Part shown: positions 33,558 to 46,007 of the stretch, piece by piece | Position numbering within the stretch: the first letter of the stretch is position 1 | How the letters are laid out: every line of letters begins with the position of its first letter | From: Trileptium ribeirensis | Taxonomy: Eukaryota; Nematoda; Enoplea; Enoplida; Thoracostomopsidae | Reading direction: 5' to 3' | Length of the DNA stretch: 64,000 nucleotides | NCBI GenBank assembly: GCA_030248225.1 | Contig: JASANE010020040.1 | Span: 1 to 64,000, forward strand | The notes under the pieces: model-generated | The model's input: only the letters and a program-made list of their open reading frames with translations | Databases searched by the model: none | What the model was told of the DNA's origin: nothing | Translations under genes and position numbers: made by a program

Positions 33558-33559
33558 AG
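33558..33559 (+). other. Probable 3' splice acceptor upstream of the MRE11 start
   Basis: A pyrimidine-rich tattatttttag precedes gtttacagcag. This could end a 5'-UTR intron or be a trans-splicing acceptor, placing the first translated exon at about 33560-33753. Confidence 0.4.
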
Positions 33560-33584
33560 GTTTACAGCAGTAAATATAAATGTG

Positions 33585-33753
33585 ATGGCTGAGAATATAC
33601 CGCCGGTGGAAGATGTTCTAACAATGATAATTGCTACTGATAACCATCTCGGATATGCGGAGAAAGATCCCGTTAGATGCCATGACAGTATAGCAACGTT
33701 TGAAGAAATTTTACGAATTGCGGAAGAACGTCAAGTCGATATGGTCTTGCTAG
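33585..33753 (+). CDS. MRE11: MRE11 double-strand-break repair nuclease, coding exon 1
   Basis: MRE11 is the Mn-dependent exo/endonuclease of the MRE11-RAD50-NBS1 complex, acting in the nucleus at DNA ends. The ATG at 33585 gives 56 residues and one base of the next codon. After a short acidic leader comes VLTMIIATDNHLGY, the first phosphoesterase motif, with metal-binding Asp19 and His21 intact. FEEILRIAEERQVDMVLL follows, ending where the GGD motif begins. The exon stops at 33753 with donor G|GTATTA, phase 1. This matches exon 2 at 47811 exactly, which supplies the rest of the glycine codon. A minimal ATGTGA upstream start-stop overlaps the region just before the start codon. Earlier in-frame codons lack an ATG, so this start is favoured. 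No stop or frameshift is seen. Confidence 0.93.
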
Positions 33754-33794
33754 GTATTATATAGTCGCCACATAAAATATGCGATTAATAAAAT

Positions 33795-33970
33795 GTACCT
33801 CTCGCGGAAGAGGTTTTAACAATAATTGCAACGGGTCGTCGTCTAGGATACGTATGCGAATAAAAATCCTGTTAGAAGTCATGACAGTGTAGTAACTTTT
33901 GAAGAAATTTTACAAATTGCGGATAAGGGCAAAGGTGATATGGTGTTACTACATACGGTCACGACATAAG
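33795..33970 (+). pseudogene. Decayed tandem copy of MRE11 exon 1
   Basis: This segment aligns along its length with 33592-33774, including the beginning of the intron, at an offset of about 204 bp. The copy lacks one codon after GTTTTAACA and has two extra bases (cg) in the codon run equivalent to GGATATGCG, which shifts the frame. It has lost the metal-binding Asp and His (ATGRR where exon 1 has ATDNH) and no longer has a splice donor at its end. After the frameshift the remaining codons stay close to the parent (TFEEILQIA). It is a pseudo-exon of a local segmental duplication, not a usable alternative exon. Confidence 0.88.
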
Positions 33971-34310
33971 AGGTAGATCAAATTAAAAAAACTACAATGT
34001 ATGCACCATCTGATACAAAGCATGCTTCCATGTAATTGAGAGAATGAGTGAGATTGCTTGCCTTGAGTACGAACAGTGATTTTTTCCGTTGTAATTTTGG
34101 GTTTAGAAAATAATGTATATATACACAAATGAGATACCAAATACTTTGCCTGTTGCTCCGCTCACTTTTTTTAATTTGTTACGTTTACTAGTTTGTAACT
34201 ATGATACTAAATTCTGTTGTTAGCTTTTTATACGTGCTACAACATTATGCTGCTGCTGCTGTGTTAAAACTTCAATAACAAAATAACGTTTTAAAAATGC
34301 ATGTGGTTAG

Positions 34311-35707
34311 TAGTGATGGGCAAAAAATGCGTATATTATCCGAGGCTTCTGGATATCCGGATAATGCGGATGTCCTGACTTTGCATCCGGTGAGCAGTTC
34401 CAAAATTTTACTATAGTTGAGAAGCCGCACACAAATGATTTAAGGATGCCGAGAATAAACTGTGTACAGCATGTTTTCCTATGACCTTTTGAGAACAGAT
34501 TTTGTCGTTGGATCTATATATTCTGGGATTAGCCAGTGAAATTCAGAATATATATTTGCCTTAGGCTAACGAGATGAAGGAACTTTAAATGACCGTCAAA
34601 GCTTAACGTTTGATTGGAACCCCAAAATACTTTTTCAAAAATATTTTCGTTCTTTTCTCGTCTTTCAACCGTTAACCAATTTATGATAAATACGTATTAT
34701 TGCTGCTGTCAAAATGGTATTGCATACGAATTTAAGTTCACTAATCATCTGCCATTTTAATTTTTTTAAGATTTTTAATTTCTATAACCAAATAACATGT
34801 CGAAATTTCATGTTTCCCGCACTTACGATCTTTTGAGACTCAAAGGTTTTTAATTTTCATTTGATTTTTTGGACTGTCTATACTTCTAAATTTGAATTTT
34901 GGTGTTGTAGCTTCTAGTGAAGCGAGCGGAGTTTGCACCGAGGGTGTTATTTGAAAAATTATGAAGATTTCTTTGTCGATGTAACCGATAACTCATCTTC
35001 ATGTAGATTGATTGTGACAAAATTTTCTCCTTTTGTGCCTTTTAATGGAACACTAGAACTCTGACCCCATTTTCCCTTTCCAGTGTTTCGCAGCTTATAT
35101 CTTGCGACACAGTCTTCCAGGAACCACTATCCGAAATGAAGTCATAGAGATCTGCAACTTTGCTCAACGTCACTTTTCTTAGGCTACGCTGTGGCCCTCT
35201 TTATCGTTGATGAACTCGATTTCCGGAATGTAGTCTGGTTACGTATTGCTGCAAGAATGGGTGAGCTAGATACAATGGTATGATTACCTAGAGTCCAGAA
35301 AATGTTTTATACCTTTTCAGTGGTTTTCAAGCGGTTTAACATTGACAAACCCGGTTTGTTTATCTTCAGTTGGTTGGTTGGTTATATATTGCGTTCAGGA
35401 GTATATAATAGTCTCAACAAGATGTTTTAACGATATATCATGAAAATTCAGGGAATACGTAGATTTTTAAAATACGTATATACTTTGTGGAGTTGCATAT
35501 TGTCTTGGAGAATATTTGTTTATATCTGAAATCCTTAATACATCATAAAATTAAGTTGTAGTAGTGCATGGTAAAGTATACAGTCTACAGTCTTTGAAGT
35601 TTAGATAAAAGTGCCCAATTTTAGCGTATGGTTTTCCATATCCGGATTATCCGATATATCCCACAATTTTACCCGCCCGATATGTAATCTATCCCTGCCC
35701 ATAACTA
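34311..35707. mobile_element. Non-autonomous hAT-like element (1397 bp) with perfect 8-bp target duplication
   Basis: Begins TAGTGATGGGCA and ends TGCCCATAACTA; the two ends are inverted with one mismatch in 12. It is flanked by identical octamers gtggttag at 34303-34310 and 35708-35715. Both subterminal regions contain TATCCG/CGGATA-like words (ggatatccggataa near 34350, tccggattatccgatat near 35640). No transposase frame is present. Size, ends and target length fit the hAT superfamily. Confidence 0.9.
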
Positions 35708-35789
35708 GTGGTTAGCTTGATGGTCTCCATAAAATGTTGCTTGCTTTTTGTGCGGCGAATGCTTGATCTTCAATAACTTGTTTCGCTAG

Positions 35790-36470
35790 TGATTGAAACG
35801 GAGCGAGCGAAACGATATTAGATTTTACTGAGATGTTGTGGAAAAATAGTAAAAATTTCTCTTTTGTCTGTTTCTGTCAGTCATAACTCATCTTCCTGTG
35901 GATGGATTCCGACATTTTTTTTATTAAATAGCGAAAGTGATGAGCATGTGCCCTTTAGTTGAACGCGAATAGCTCCGACCCATTCTTCAAAGTCATAATG
36001 GCAAAAATAGGCTTTCATGAGTTCTTTGCTAAATATAGCCAAACGCGGGTACCGGTGTTTCGCAATCCATATCTTGCGAAACAGGCTTGACATCGAAAAA
36101 AGCGCCACCATTAGAATCAACTCAACGAGCTCTACATCCTTGCAGACCACGATTTTTTTCTGGGAGCACTCACTGGCCCGCTGTTAGCCCGAATAGGCTT
36201 CGTCCACCCTTTGCTAGAATTGATGATTTTAAAATTTTCGACCTGTTATTGTGTGTTTTTACCTTACAATAAGTGCCTACTGGGTTATCAAGCACGCTGC
36301 ATATGGTTTTGCTATCTGGACCTCAACTTAACTATATTATACCTTTTGATGAGGTTGATGTTTCAAGGGTTTTACAGTGGAAGAATCGGATTTCCAAAAT
36401 GTAGAGAGTTTTCATTTTTCGTTGTATATGTATTGCGTGCAGCGCACCCAGAATAGTCTATATATGTTTT
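35790..36470. repeat. Diverged copy of sequence inside the neighbouring hAT-like element
   Basis: Landmarks in the order gcgagcg, cataactcatcttc, gtgtttcgca..atatcttgcga and tttcc.aaatgtag match about 34915-35250 within the preceding element, with many differences. It is likely a truncated older member of the same family lying next to the intact copy. Confidence 0.55.
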
Positions 36471-38154
36471 TCGGTAGGCTGAATTCTATGGTTTTATTAT
36501 CAGAGTGTAGTGTAACGTAGTAGAGATTGTGTTTGCACGAGTGAAAGCCTTTGAATTTCGTCTGTGTGTGATCGGACATAACTCGGTAAAGACGTAACCT
36601 ATCTTCATTGATCTTGTGCTCATTCAAACCGGCATAGTCGATTTACCATGTATATCTCCGAGCGTTTTTAATTTGATGTCTGGTTCCGGGATCAGAGGTC
36701 AAAATGAGTGTTTTTTACAAAGTTAATTTTATCTTAACATTCTAAATTTTATGTCTGATTTGTTTTATTTCATAGTAAAGTAATAAATGCCGATGCCTCT
36801 TTTTTGTTTTTCGATTAAGATTCTGGAATTATTGGTTTTGGGTTATGGCACCCTCGTGATTCCTCGACCCAAAATTTGCAAATTTTTTCTGACGTCCTGG
36901 GCGACTAAAAAGTCTCACTTGGGGGTTTTCAGGCATGGGAAACTCATTGCCGGTGTTAATTTTGTGCTAAACTGTGCGGTATTGTATGATATCCATATAT
37001 AGTATATCCACGTATGCTATCGAGAGCTGATTAGTTGTGCGTGCACGCAAAAGGTGTAGGCGTAACTATACTTCACTACGTTCTGCAATCTCAGTAGAGT
37101 TACTAGTACGTTTTCAGTTGTTTTTGATGGGTTTAGGGTTGACGAGATTTCAGGGTTTTCAACTGGATCAGGACTACAGACGATATATACATCAAATATA
37201 CAGCCTCTTACAATTGATTACACAGAATGACCACTTGATGAAATAACATTCCGTTTCACCCTCATTTTCGAGTTACTAGTTAATGATGATCAGGGTTGTG
37301 ATTTAACATACTACCTGGGTAACATCTGGGTATATGGTATCCTGATATAAACAATGTTGTCCTATAACGTCAAGCCTCAAAGACAGTTTACTGGATTTGT
37401 CATTCACTGCTACAGCTCTATTTTATGGTATACTAAAGCAAAGCAAAGTTCTTTTGATTATATTTCCTTTGCACGAGTATTTGCGGTATAATTTAAACTA
37501 CGTTGGCTGCTACCGTATTTTAGTGAATCGCAGTTAATTTATAGTAGACATTTATCATTTCATAGTAAACCTAATTCATTGAGTGTAATATCGGTGTGAC
37601 GCTGCAGCACTGCGCACTTCCAAAACGCAATTCTTATAAGACCCCGGCTATCGCAACCTCGACGGCGGACATGTTGGGTTCATTTTTCTTTTCGGGTTCG
37701 TGTCGGTCCCAAGAAGCTACGGAGCTTAACGAGTCGCAGGAGCACTTCACAGGATGTCTTCTGATATTGTCAGACGGGTTGAGCACGTGGTCTAAGTGGT
37801 ACTACCTTTGGGGTTCCTAGGGAGGTTGGCTCCGTCACCTGACAGGTTAAAGAGACCAGACCACTATTCCATTTTGTCGTTTCACCTGAGTGTTAAAATT
37901 TTAAGTGTGTTCTCTACCTTCCTTAACGTAATTAGCCAGTGGCCCCCCAAAGGGTCCGACAAATCCCTAGACGTTTAACGTCGGATTGCGTGTTTCTGTT
38001 CGACGTTCAACGAATGTTTACGGTAAATTTTCATGTTGCCCGAGTCATGCTCATTCATACTCAATAAATCGGCGAGTCACGATAAGGTTTGCTACTTCCG
38101 CTAGTCAAGCCTTAACGTGGGTCTTCGATAAGCGCGACGATTTCGAAGCCCTTC
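36471..38154. other. Intronic sequence, nothing recognised
   Basis: AT-rich up to about 37560, then noticeably more GC-rich from about 37590 onward. No ORF with a domain, RNA gene or transposon end was found. Confidence 0.4.
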
Positions 38155-38546
38155 AACTGGCCTGTCCACAGCCCTCCGAAAAGTGGGGGACTGCGTGGGG
38201 ACCACCATGTTCATTCTCGGGGGAAAATTAAAAGTGAAAGGAATAAATTGTGCGTAAAAATACTAAATATTTCCATATAGGCATGCATTTTTACTGATTG
38301 AATTGAATGTATTTTCAAGCTAAAAACGATATCTTAGCATTACAAATAGTGGTAATTAATGTTTAAAAGACAATTTGCAAACAGAAAACATATATTTTTA
38401 GAGATTAAAATATTTTTTGGAATTAGTTGAACATGGGTGGGGGGCGGGGTTCGGCCGAGTGTGGGGGAGGGGGACGAACATGGGGGATTTAGAAAGTGGG
38501 GTGGGGCCTCCCCCACCACCGCCCCCTTACTGTGGACAGGCCAGTT
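38155..38546. mobile_element. Candidate small inverted-repeat element (392 bp)
   Basis: A perfect 17-bp inverted repeat, AACTGGCCTGTCCACAG at 38155-38171 and its complement at 38530-38546. Next to both ends are G-rich/C-rich tracts (gtgggggactgcgtgggg, and cctcccccaccaccgccccc), also in inverted relation. Only a 3-bp TCA, if the repeat is shortened by one base, could be a target duplication, so mobility is uncertain. Confidence 0.5.
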
Positions 38547-41500
38547 CAATACGTATGGCTGAATTGGCCAATAAAACACAACACCGTGGGTTTTTGTTTA
38601 GTATTTATTGATAAGCCAAAATTGTATACGTACAATATGCATGATAGGGGTTAATACAATCCGTACAACAACACGGTACGCTGCAACTATTGTGTCGGTG
38701 AGTCGGAGGGAATAATCATAACTCGGAGTTATTCCCCTTTTCACGGAACTCTCGCAGCTGTATAAATCACGGCGTGAATTCAGCTTTTCCAACGATAGCT
38801 GCGTCTACCTTACTCGAAACAGATAGGTATAACGGAAAGTACAACACGACGCGGTATTCAGTTATCGAGGCGCCATCCGTATAACTGGTCGCTCCGTACT
38901 ACTGTGGAACACCGGTTAAAAATTTGGTTCAGGCAAGCTAAAGGCGGCAAAACGAAGATAAAGCGGGGTGTGGGACTAAGCTTACATCGCGGTGTTACGG
39001 GTCCGATTTTGCTCTTCCCAATCTACAGCTTGTGATCAACGGCTATGATACACGATACGGATTGGTACAAAAACAGGGTGTAGTACAATTGGTTACAACG
39101 AATCAGCAAGGGTATAATTGAACAATTGACATTAGTACATTTTTAAGGAAATTCATACATATAAGCATACAGGTATATGATTGATGTCTAAGATTACCAC
39201 TTCTATTATTGGTACAGCGCAACATTTTCTCTAACGCATACGTATGAACAACTATGACCGCAGGTACAAATGTTTTCAATGAACTGGGTATAACCAGATA
39301 ATATGCCTATAAAACTGTCCTTAATGCGAATAAGAAAACTTTTGTCGGTGAAACTATGCCACTGCTCTATGGTCAATAGTCGGTACTTCCAAGACTAACT
39401 CTCTGGATTAATTATACATCCGGGAACACGTATGTACGCACATACAATCGCGCAGGGAAATTTTGAGCGGCACCCAAGTTTGCAAATCTCTTACAATTTT
39501 GCTCGACCTCAAACTTGTCCTATGATCAGCTCGTCGGGTCGTAATATACCTAAAGTGATTGATTGACTAAGCGTGCCAAGCACGGCCAACGGTTCCGTAG
39601 GTACGAGGGAAAATTGTAAAATTGAATATATATGTATGTGTATGTTTGAAGCTTAAATCTCGACTCAGTTGTGACCTACAGCTATTCGGTAAGTTTCCGT
39701 CGTAGTGTCTACACTCGTGAACCAGGGTAGGGAGCAGGCAGGGTGAAATAACTCTTAAGCGGCGTATAGGTCCCGGTAGGAGAAGATTGGGACCAGCTTT
39801 TTAAACTTTTCAGATTTTTCTAAGAACAAAATTTTTTACTAAAACTTTACACTGTCGTGTATATAGAACTTATCAACCAAAAAAATGATATTTCGCATTA
39901 GCTGCGAAATTTTACACATTTTGATGAGGCGCAAGATCGAGCCGGATCCAGGAGAAAATACTAAACCGTCAAATTTTGAGCTTAGATCAGGGTTCGCTCG
40001 AAGCCTTCGCTCAAGCTAGGCTCGGCGGAGCAATATTCTAAGTTCTCAAAAAACAGTATTGAAATAATAGTTGGTTAAGTAAAATCCTGAACGATAAACT
40101 CATAAATGGCGGTTTGGGTTCTCGAAGTCTTAAAACTGGTACGCTGGACGGTCGTTAGGTGTACTACAATTGCATTAGTTCCATTCCAGAGTTGCTAATT
40201 AATCCTTCGTCTTACTACTACGGAAGGATTGGAGGCGTTGCCTCGGCCATTGGATTCACTATTTCGACACGGTCGTACAAGCGGGATTCGATGCTCGAGT
40301 AATTTGACGTACGATAATACTTTATATCGGTCCTAATGATCGTCACGTGTCTAGGGGTTCTCAAGTGTACGATATACAAAGTTTATCATCCAACTCTACA
40401 AGCAAGGATCTTTGCACTATCGTAGTATATGGCGGCCCAGTGCAGGAACACTATATACGGGTCGTCAAAAATGTTTGATCTATTTGTTCGTCCTAAGGGT
40501 TATTTCTTAAGCTTATGATTAAAGTACTTAATTATTAATCCTCACTCGAAAACGACAAGTGCTACGGTTGAGCTCGCGAGTGGACCACTGCCGAAGCAAT
40601 GCACCGCTCTGGGGCTCTCCCTTAATTTGCACGAGCCATACCGGGTTAAAATGCTTGTGGCTGACTTAACTAATTTAATAATGGTTTGGTTTATATGTCC
40701 GAACTCGAGTGCTCCACATGAAGATCATCTCAATGTTAATTTAACTTGATCATCATCGCTGCGAAACGAGGGTATAAGTGTGATATAAGAAATCTCCAAA
40801 GCTGGCATTTGCCATAGGCATCCCAATGCGGCTTAAATTCACTACAGGTTCTCTCCATCATGGTGCTCTATATAAATTGCATAGCTATATGATACGAATA
40901 TATGGGTTTATATTCACTGTTTGGGCATGGGGGCATGGGTTGAAATTGTATTCAGTTAGTTGAAATTCAATCTAAGACCCAATGTTATAAGAAGCGGTGC
41001 CTTGTGGGTCCTCGACGCGAGTCTTAAAGGGAGTAAAGTTTCATGCACTCGCAGAAAAAAGCTTTCAGCGCGAGCCCTGCTTCCAATTAGATCCGCTTAG
41101 CATTTTCAACAATCCCTACATATATATTAAAATGGATCTGGAAACGTCGAATCCGGAGCTCGTAACAATAGCAACAAATTTTCTTACGAACATTAACTTG
41201 GTTTACGCTCTTAAGTTCGGTTTTCTCGGTCTCGACCGAGTTTCGTAGCCCAATTAATCAATATGGTGGGACAGACATAAAATTTGGAATTTCTAAATAA
41301 TTTGCCAGCTTATCTCTATGAAATTTTGCCTAGAGGCTGGCCTTGACCTATGAACTCGATTTATTAGGGCCGGGTCGTGACAGACCCGATATCGGCTCTG
41401 GTAAATTTGATATTGTCATAGCAGCAGCGGCTTATCGGAGTTTCGGGGACTCCGATGGCAGTCGTGCTGCATTGATGACTGCCAAATACAGAGACACAGA

Positions 41501-41589
41501 AACTAAAACTCAAATATGAAAGCAAAATATATAGTAAAGCTAAACCGAAACCTGACATATGAAACTGCCTATACTGGGAAGAAATCTGT
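38547..41589. other. Intronic sequence, nothing recognised
   Basis: Moderately GC-rich in its first half. Only short unconserved frames are present. Confidence 0.4.
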
Positions 41590-42110
41590 GAAATTTGTGC
41601 GAAAACCTGTGAACGATTGAATTTTAAGTGGGGGCAAGCCCCTTTTGGGTCCCCGGGCAGCCGAACCCGATTAAGTTCGTTCAACCTTAAGGTCTCGTTT
41701 TAGAGGCCTTACAACTCAGCAAAATTTGAGCGAAATTCCTGGTGTTAATTTCGAGACATCGAATTTGAGCTTTAGGTTGGGGGCGTCCCAATGTAGTGTC
41801 GTCAGGTTTATGAATCCGACAAGATAATAACGGATTTTATAGTGGCGTTCGACTGTAAGCGTTTCTACTAAACTTCTGATAAATTTTCAACAACATACCT
41901 GGAGTAAATTCTGAGTTGTGTCAAATTTTCACTCAGAGTGGGGCGTCCCACTCTCAAGCTGACTAATTAGCAAACCCGATTGAAGGTCGATAAAATTTAC
42001 AACCTACTTCAAAAGCTCATGTGCTTACCTACATCTCAATAGAATTTCGGCAGAATTCCTGGGAGGAATTTTGCCATCGGGACTTTGATTTGCTTCGGGT
42101 TGTTAATAAT
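41590..42110. repeat. Degenerate tandem repeat, unit about 140-160 bp
   Basis: The motif A.ACCTG or ATTCCTGG followed by AATTT..G and then a GGGGCGTCCCA-like word recurs near 41607, 41743, 41897 and 42058. Copies are strongly diverged. Confidence 0.45.
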
Positions 42111-43038
42111 AGGTATGCAAAAGCTGTTCAACAAACACCTGAATTCTCAGTAAGAAATTGTTTAACCATTCTCAAAATCAAAAGCTTTGAGCAAAGATGG
42201 CCCGTTTGTTACTCCAAGTATAAATCAAGAAAAGTTTTATTTAACCTCAGTCGGCTCATACTTAATGTTTCAGGTCCTAGCTCAACTCAGTATCATGTAA
42301 AATGTTCTAGACGGGATTGTTGCGATTACTTGTACCTTAACTCATTGACCGAGGGAGGTTAAGAATGACTTCGACTAGATAAGTAACTCGTGTGACGTCT
42401 GATCATGGCTATGGATTTGCGAGACAAGGTAGGACGGGTCAGACTATCACGTAAAACAAAACGCGGACAGAAAGTCGCTAAATGTTCAACGCTAGAACTT
42501 ATCGACTCATATTTTGGTCCTATTATAAGTCATCTAACCTCCGAGTCTATCTTATCTAACATCAGTAGCACTCGATTGTTCGACATGGCTCTCTGATCTT
42601 CGTATCCGTTCGTTCAAACGTCCATCCACTCGCAAAACCAAAAGCAAAAACCAAGTGTAAAATAAAAGCAATAAGTCAGAAACGAGAAAACGAGAAGTAA
42701 TACTAAAGAGCATCAGCGCCGGTCTAACTAATATGAAGTAATCTAACAGAGGCTGGAGTCTCGAAATTTAAAGCTAAAATCCAATGAAACTCCAGCATCG
42801 GCTGTCCTACTCCAAAGAAAGTGCCGATGCTAATTTAGAAGATTTATATCGTCGTAAAACTTTTATTACTCGGCTTAGATACCCCAACTTTTAAGCTAAA
42901 AGTGCTTCGTCAGCACTTTCACGACGAAATACCCTACTTTCAAAACTGAAATTACTCCATAACCGTCAACCTGCTTATCAGTAAAATTTTGGGTACCAAT
43001 TTGATCCGATTTCAAATACATTCAATATAACGTTTTAT
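42111..43038. other. Intronic sequence, nothing recognised
   Basis: Short frames without domains. Small palindromic words such as aaagtgc..gcactttc occur near 42900, but no structured element can be named. Confidence 0.4.
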
Positions 43039-43568
43039 AATTTGAAATTTCAAATTAATTTCATATAATCTTTATGTAATACTTTTATTTACTTAAGAAA
43101 AAGTCATCTACAATACGCTTGAACCATCCTGATATAAAGCTATCTTCAGCTTACAAGTTATCTATAAAAGTTATATTAAGCTTGGTGAGGTCAAGCTTAT
43201 TTGTTCCAGAGGCCCACTGCTGCATTGATACTACTGATAACAAGTTTCAGCTGACATTCATTTTATATTAATTTTATTTAAAGTTAATATATATATATAA
43301 ATTAATTTGAAATTTCAAATTAATTTCATATAATCTTTATGTAATACTTTTATTTACTTAAGAAAAAGTCATCTACAATACGCTTGAACCATCCTGATAT
43401 AAAGCTATCTTCAGCTTACAAGTTATCTATAAAAGTTATATTAAGCTTGGTGAGGTCAAGCTTATTTGTTCCAGAGGCCCACTGCTGCATTGATACTACT
43501 GATAACAAGTTTCAGCTGACATTCATTTTATATTAATTTTATTTAAAGTTAATATATATATATATAAA
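43039..43568. repeat. Near-identical tandem duplication of a 265-bp unit
   Basis: Copies 43039-43303 and 43304-43568 are essentially identical from aatttgaaatttcaaat through the closing (AT)n tract, which differs by one TA step. No terminal inverted repeats or tRNA-like boxes are recognisable. The identity points to a very recent duplication. Confidence 0.93.
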
Positions 43569-44820
43569 TTTGTGATTAAATTTTGAATTCGAAACTGTTT
43601 GTTTAATAGACATAAAGGATTAAAATTAATATGGCGACTTATAGGTACATCCATCAAAAACGGACTTGAAGCTAAGTCCTATATAAAGGCAGTCGCAGCT
43701 TACTTGTGCACTTAGCGAAACTATGAATTTTATATCGAAATGTTGTATGTTTATTTCTTACTAGCCTACATACAAGCTATATTTGTATATATTTGGGGTC
43801 AGCGTCCACAAAAACAAGACGCTGGTACGTAAACAAACGTGGGGTAAAGGACGTAAAAAGGGGTCCCGTTTTCCCAATTAGTTTCAGATTTGTCAGCTAA
43901 CGTAGTCAGTGAAAATGAACACTGGTAGCTGATAACTTATTTATCCTAACAATTTACCAGTGTATTTTCTTAACTTCAACACTGCTAAATTTAATGTCGA
44001 CCAGTTTGACTTATAGTTTTGAGAAATTTTCCTCGTTTGCTGTTCGCTATAGGGCGAACAGCCACTCTTTTTGTGGTCCTCGGGTTTTCGTCACGGCCAG
44101 TCTTTCTCGCTAAATTGGGCTAAACTCTTCTTAGCCCCACGCCGGGTTACGTTATTGCTTAACAATTTTAGCTTGTTGCGGGAGTCGTACTGCTTTATCG
44201 TTCGCGGTTCGGGAATGGCAATGGCTCGCCAAACCCGAACTATCGTACCTATAAAAATAAACATGGGCAACATCAATAATTCCACTCCAAAAATCTACCT
44301 GATCATGAACGGTTGCGCATGAACATATATATTGATATAAATATTGAGATGGAGGTACGTACCAAAATACAGCAAAGTACTACGGCAATCATAAAAGATG
44401 GCATCGAAAAGTACAAAGAATTGCATATAGTTATGTGCCTTTATGGCTTTGACAATCAACGAGGGTACAACAAAACCACTACGATCATGACAACGCAATT
44501 GTATATATGGTAACTATGGTATAACTGAGTGTAATGGATCAGTAAATCTGATATCAATTGTACGCATGACATAAAGATATAAAGCAAATATAAAAAACCA
44601 CTGCAGCCAAGATATGAATCAGACATATACAAATAGATATATAATAGGACCAACGATATCAATCAAGTATCCATATGAGTACCTTTATGGCAAAAACGAA
44701 TGGTTATGGTACTATCAATAACAACAAGAATAAAACGGTTATTATGTGATCGTGTTAATGATATCAACTCCGGTTTGATCATGAAAACGTCGGTGCAAAC
44801 CAAAGTACTGGAAAATACAC
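43569..44820. other. Intronic sequence, nothing recognised
   Basis: Short mirror frames on both strands (for example near 44313-44513). No domain or repeat was identified. Confidence 0.4.
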
Positions 44821-44828
44821 ATAAATAT

Positions 44829-45999
44829 CAGGGAATAACCGGAACCGAAATTTACCGGAACCAGCAACCGGAACCGTCCATTTAAACCGGATCCGGAACC
44901 GGAACCTGGTCTTCGAAATTTATATATAGTAAAACAGATGATGGAAGAAATAAAGGTATGGTGGAGTTAAAATGCATTAAAAATAACTTTTACATTAAAG
45001 TTAATGTATTGCGATGGTATTATTGCCTTTCTGAAAGTTTAAAGAGACCGAGGAAGGTAATAATGTTTGTTTATCGATCAAATATGTCGGTTTTTGGACA
45101 TTCAGAGCAAAAAATGTCTTCCACTATACACCATTGCGTATACTGCGTCAAATCGAATGTGCTTACAAAGCTTGGAGCGTAGAATGCACACTTTCGCTCT
45201 GTCTCCAGTCGCTTCCCTTTACTACACATACGTTTGTTGCATGTTCTTCTGTAGGAAACTTAAAATTATTGGTTTATATGATTCTAAGAGAAAATAATAG
45301 ATAGAAGGTAATTTTCTGATCAGTGGTCAGAGACACTGTTTACGCTTTCGTTGGACAAACAGTGCCCGTCAGTTAGATCATAATGATGATAACTTTATAA
45401 TCAGAATGATATAAATGAGACACATTGTGATGCTGCTCGCGCAGTTTCAATAAATACAGTTCATTGCCAAGAAAGCAGTTTCTAGCTGCGTTGCAGATAA
45501 CGTTAGTTTACTTCAATTTAGACTGATTTACCAAGTTTACAAGCGCATTGGCGGGTCCTTGAAGCAATTTATGTTAGTCAAGCATACCCTAAGTATTTCT
45601 GCGTAAGCCATACTCTGTTACCGAGTTGGACCGGTTAATTCAAACGTATCCCACAGACTTCTGGATGTGTAAACTAGCTGCTACAGGCATCGACCTGGCT
45701 TTGATTTAACAAACTCCTGCAGGTTATTATGAAAAATTCCTTCTCAAATTATGTGCCCTACTTACGTTTCACACGGCTAATTGGTTAGTTAATCTTTTCT
45801 CTTGCTTGGTTGTATTGGAGCTTGATCATTGTATAATATATATTACATATGTTTGGATTACAGGATGAAGGAAAAAACGTGGAAAATTTCAAACAAAAAT
45901 TTTAAACCGGAATTCCGGTTCCGGTATGGTTTTTGCCCTTTGCCGGAACCGGAACCGGAACACGATTTTCGCCGGAACCGGAATTCCGGTTACTCCCTG
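44829..45999 (+). mobile_element. Non-autonomous hAT-like element, copy C (1171 bp)
   Basis: Starts CAGGGAATAACCGGAACC and ends with the inverse of CAGGGAGTAACCGGAATT. It is flanked by perfect octamers ataaatat at 44821-44828 and 46000-46007. Arrays of CCGGAA and TTCCGG lie within the first about 90 and last about 110 bp. Internally it is collinear with copies A and B, which sit in the gypsy element. A frame of about 65-75 codons (45067-45297) is open in all three copies but has no recognisable domain. Confidence 0.96.
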
Positions 46000-46007
46000 A
46001 TAAATAT

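Noticed and set aside
38417..38611. Pro-rich plus-strand frame
   Set aside because: Produced by the G- and C-runs of the candidate inverted-repeat element; not a plausible protein.
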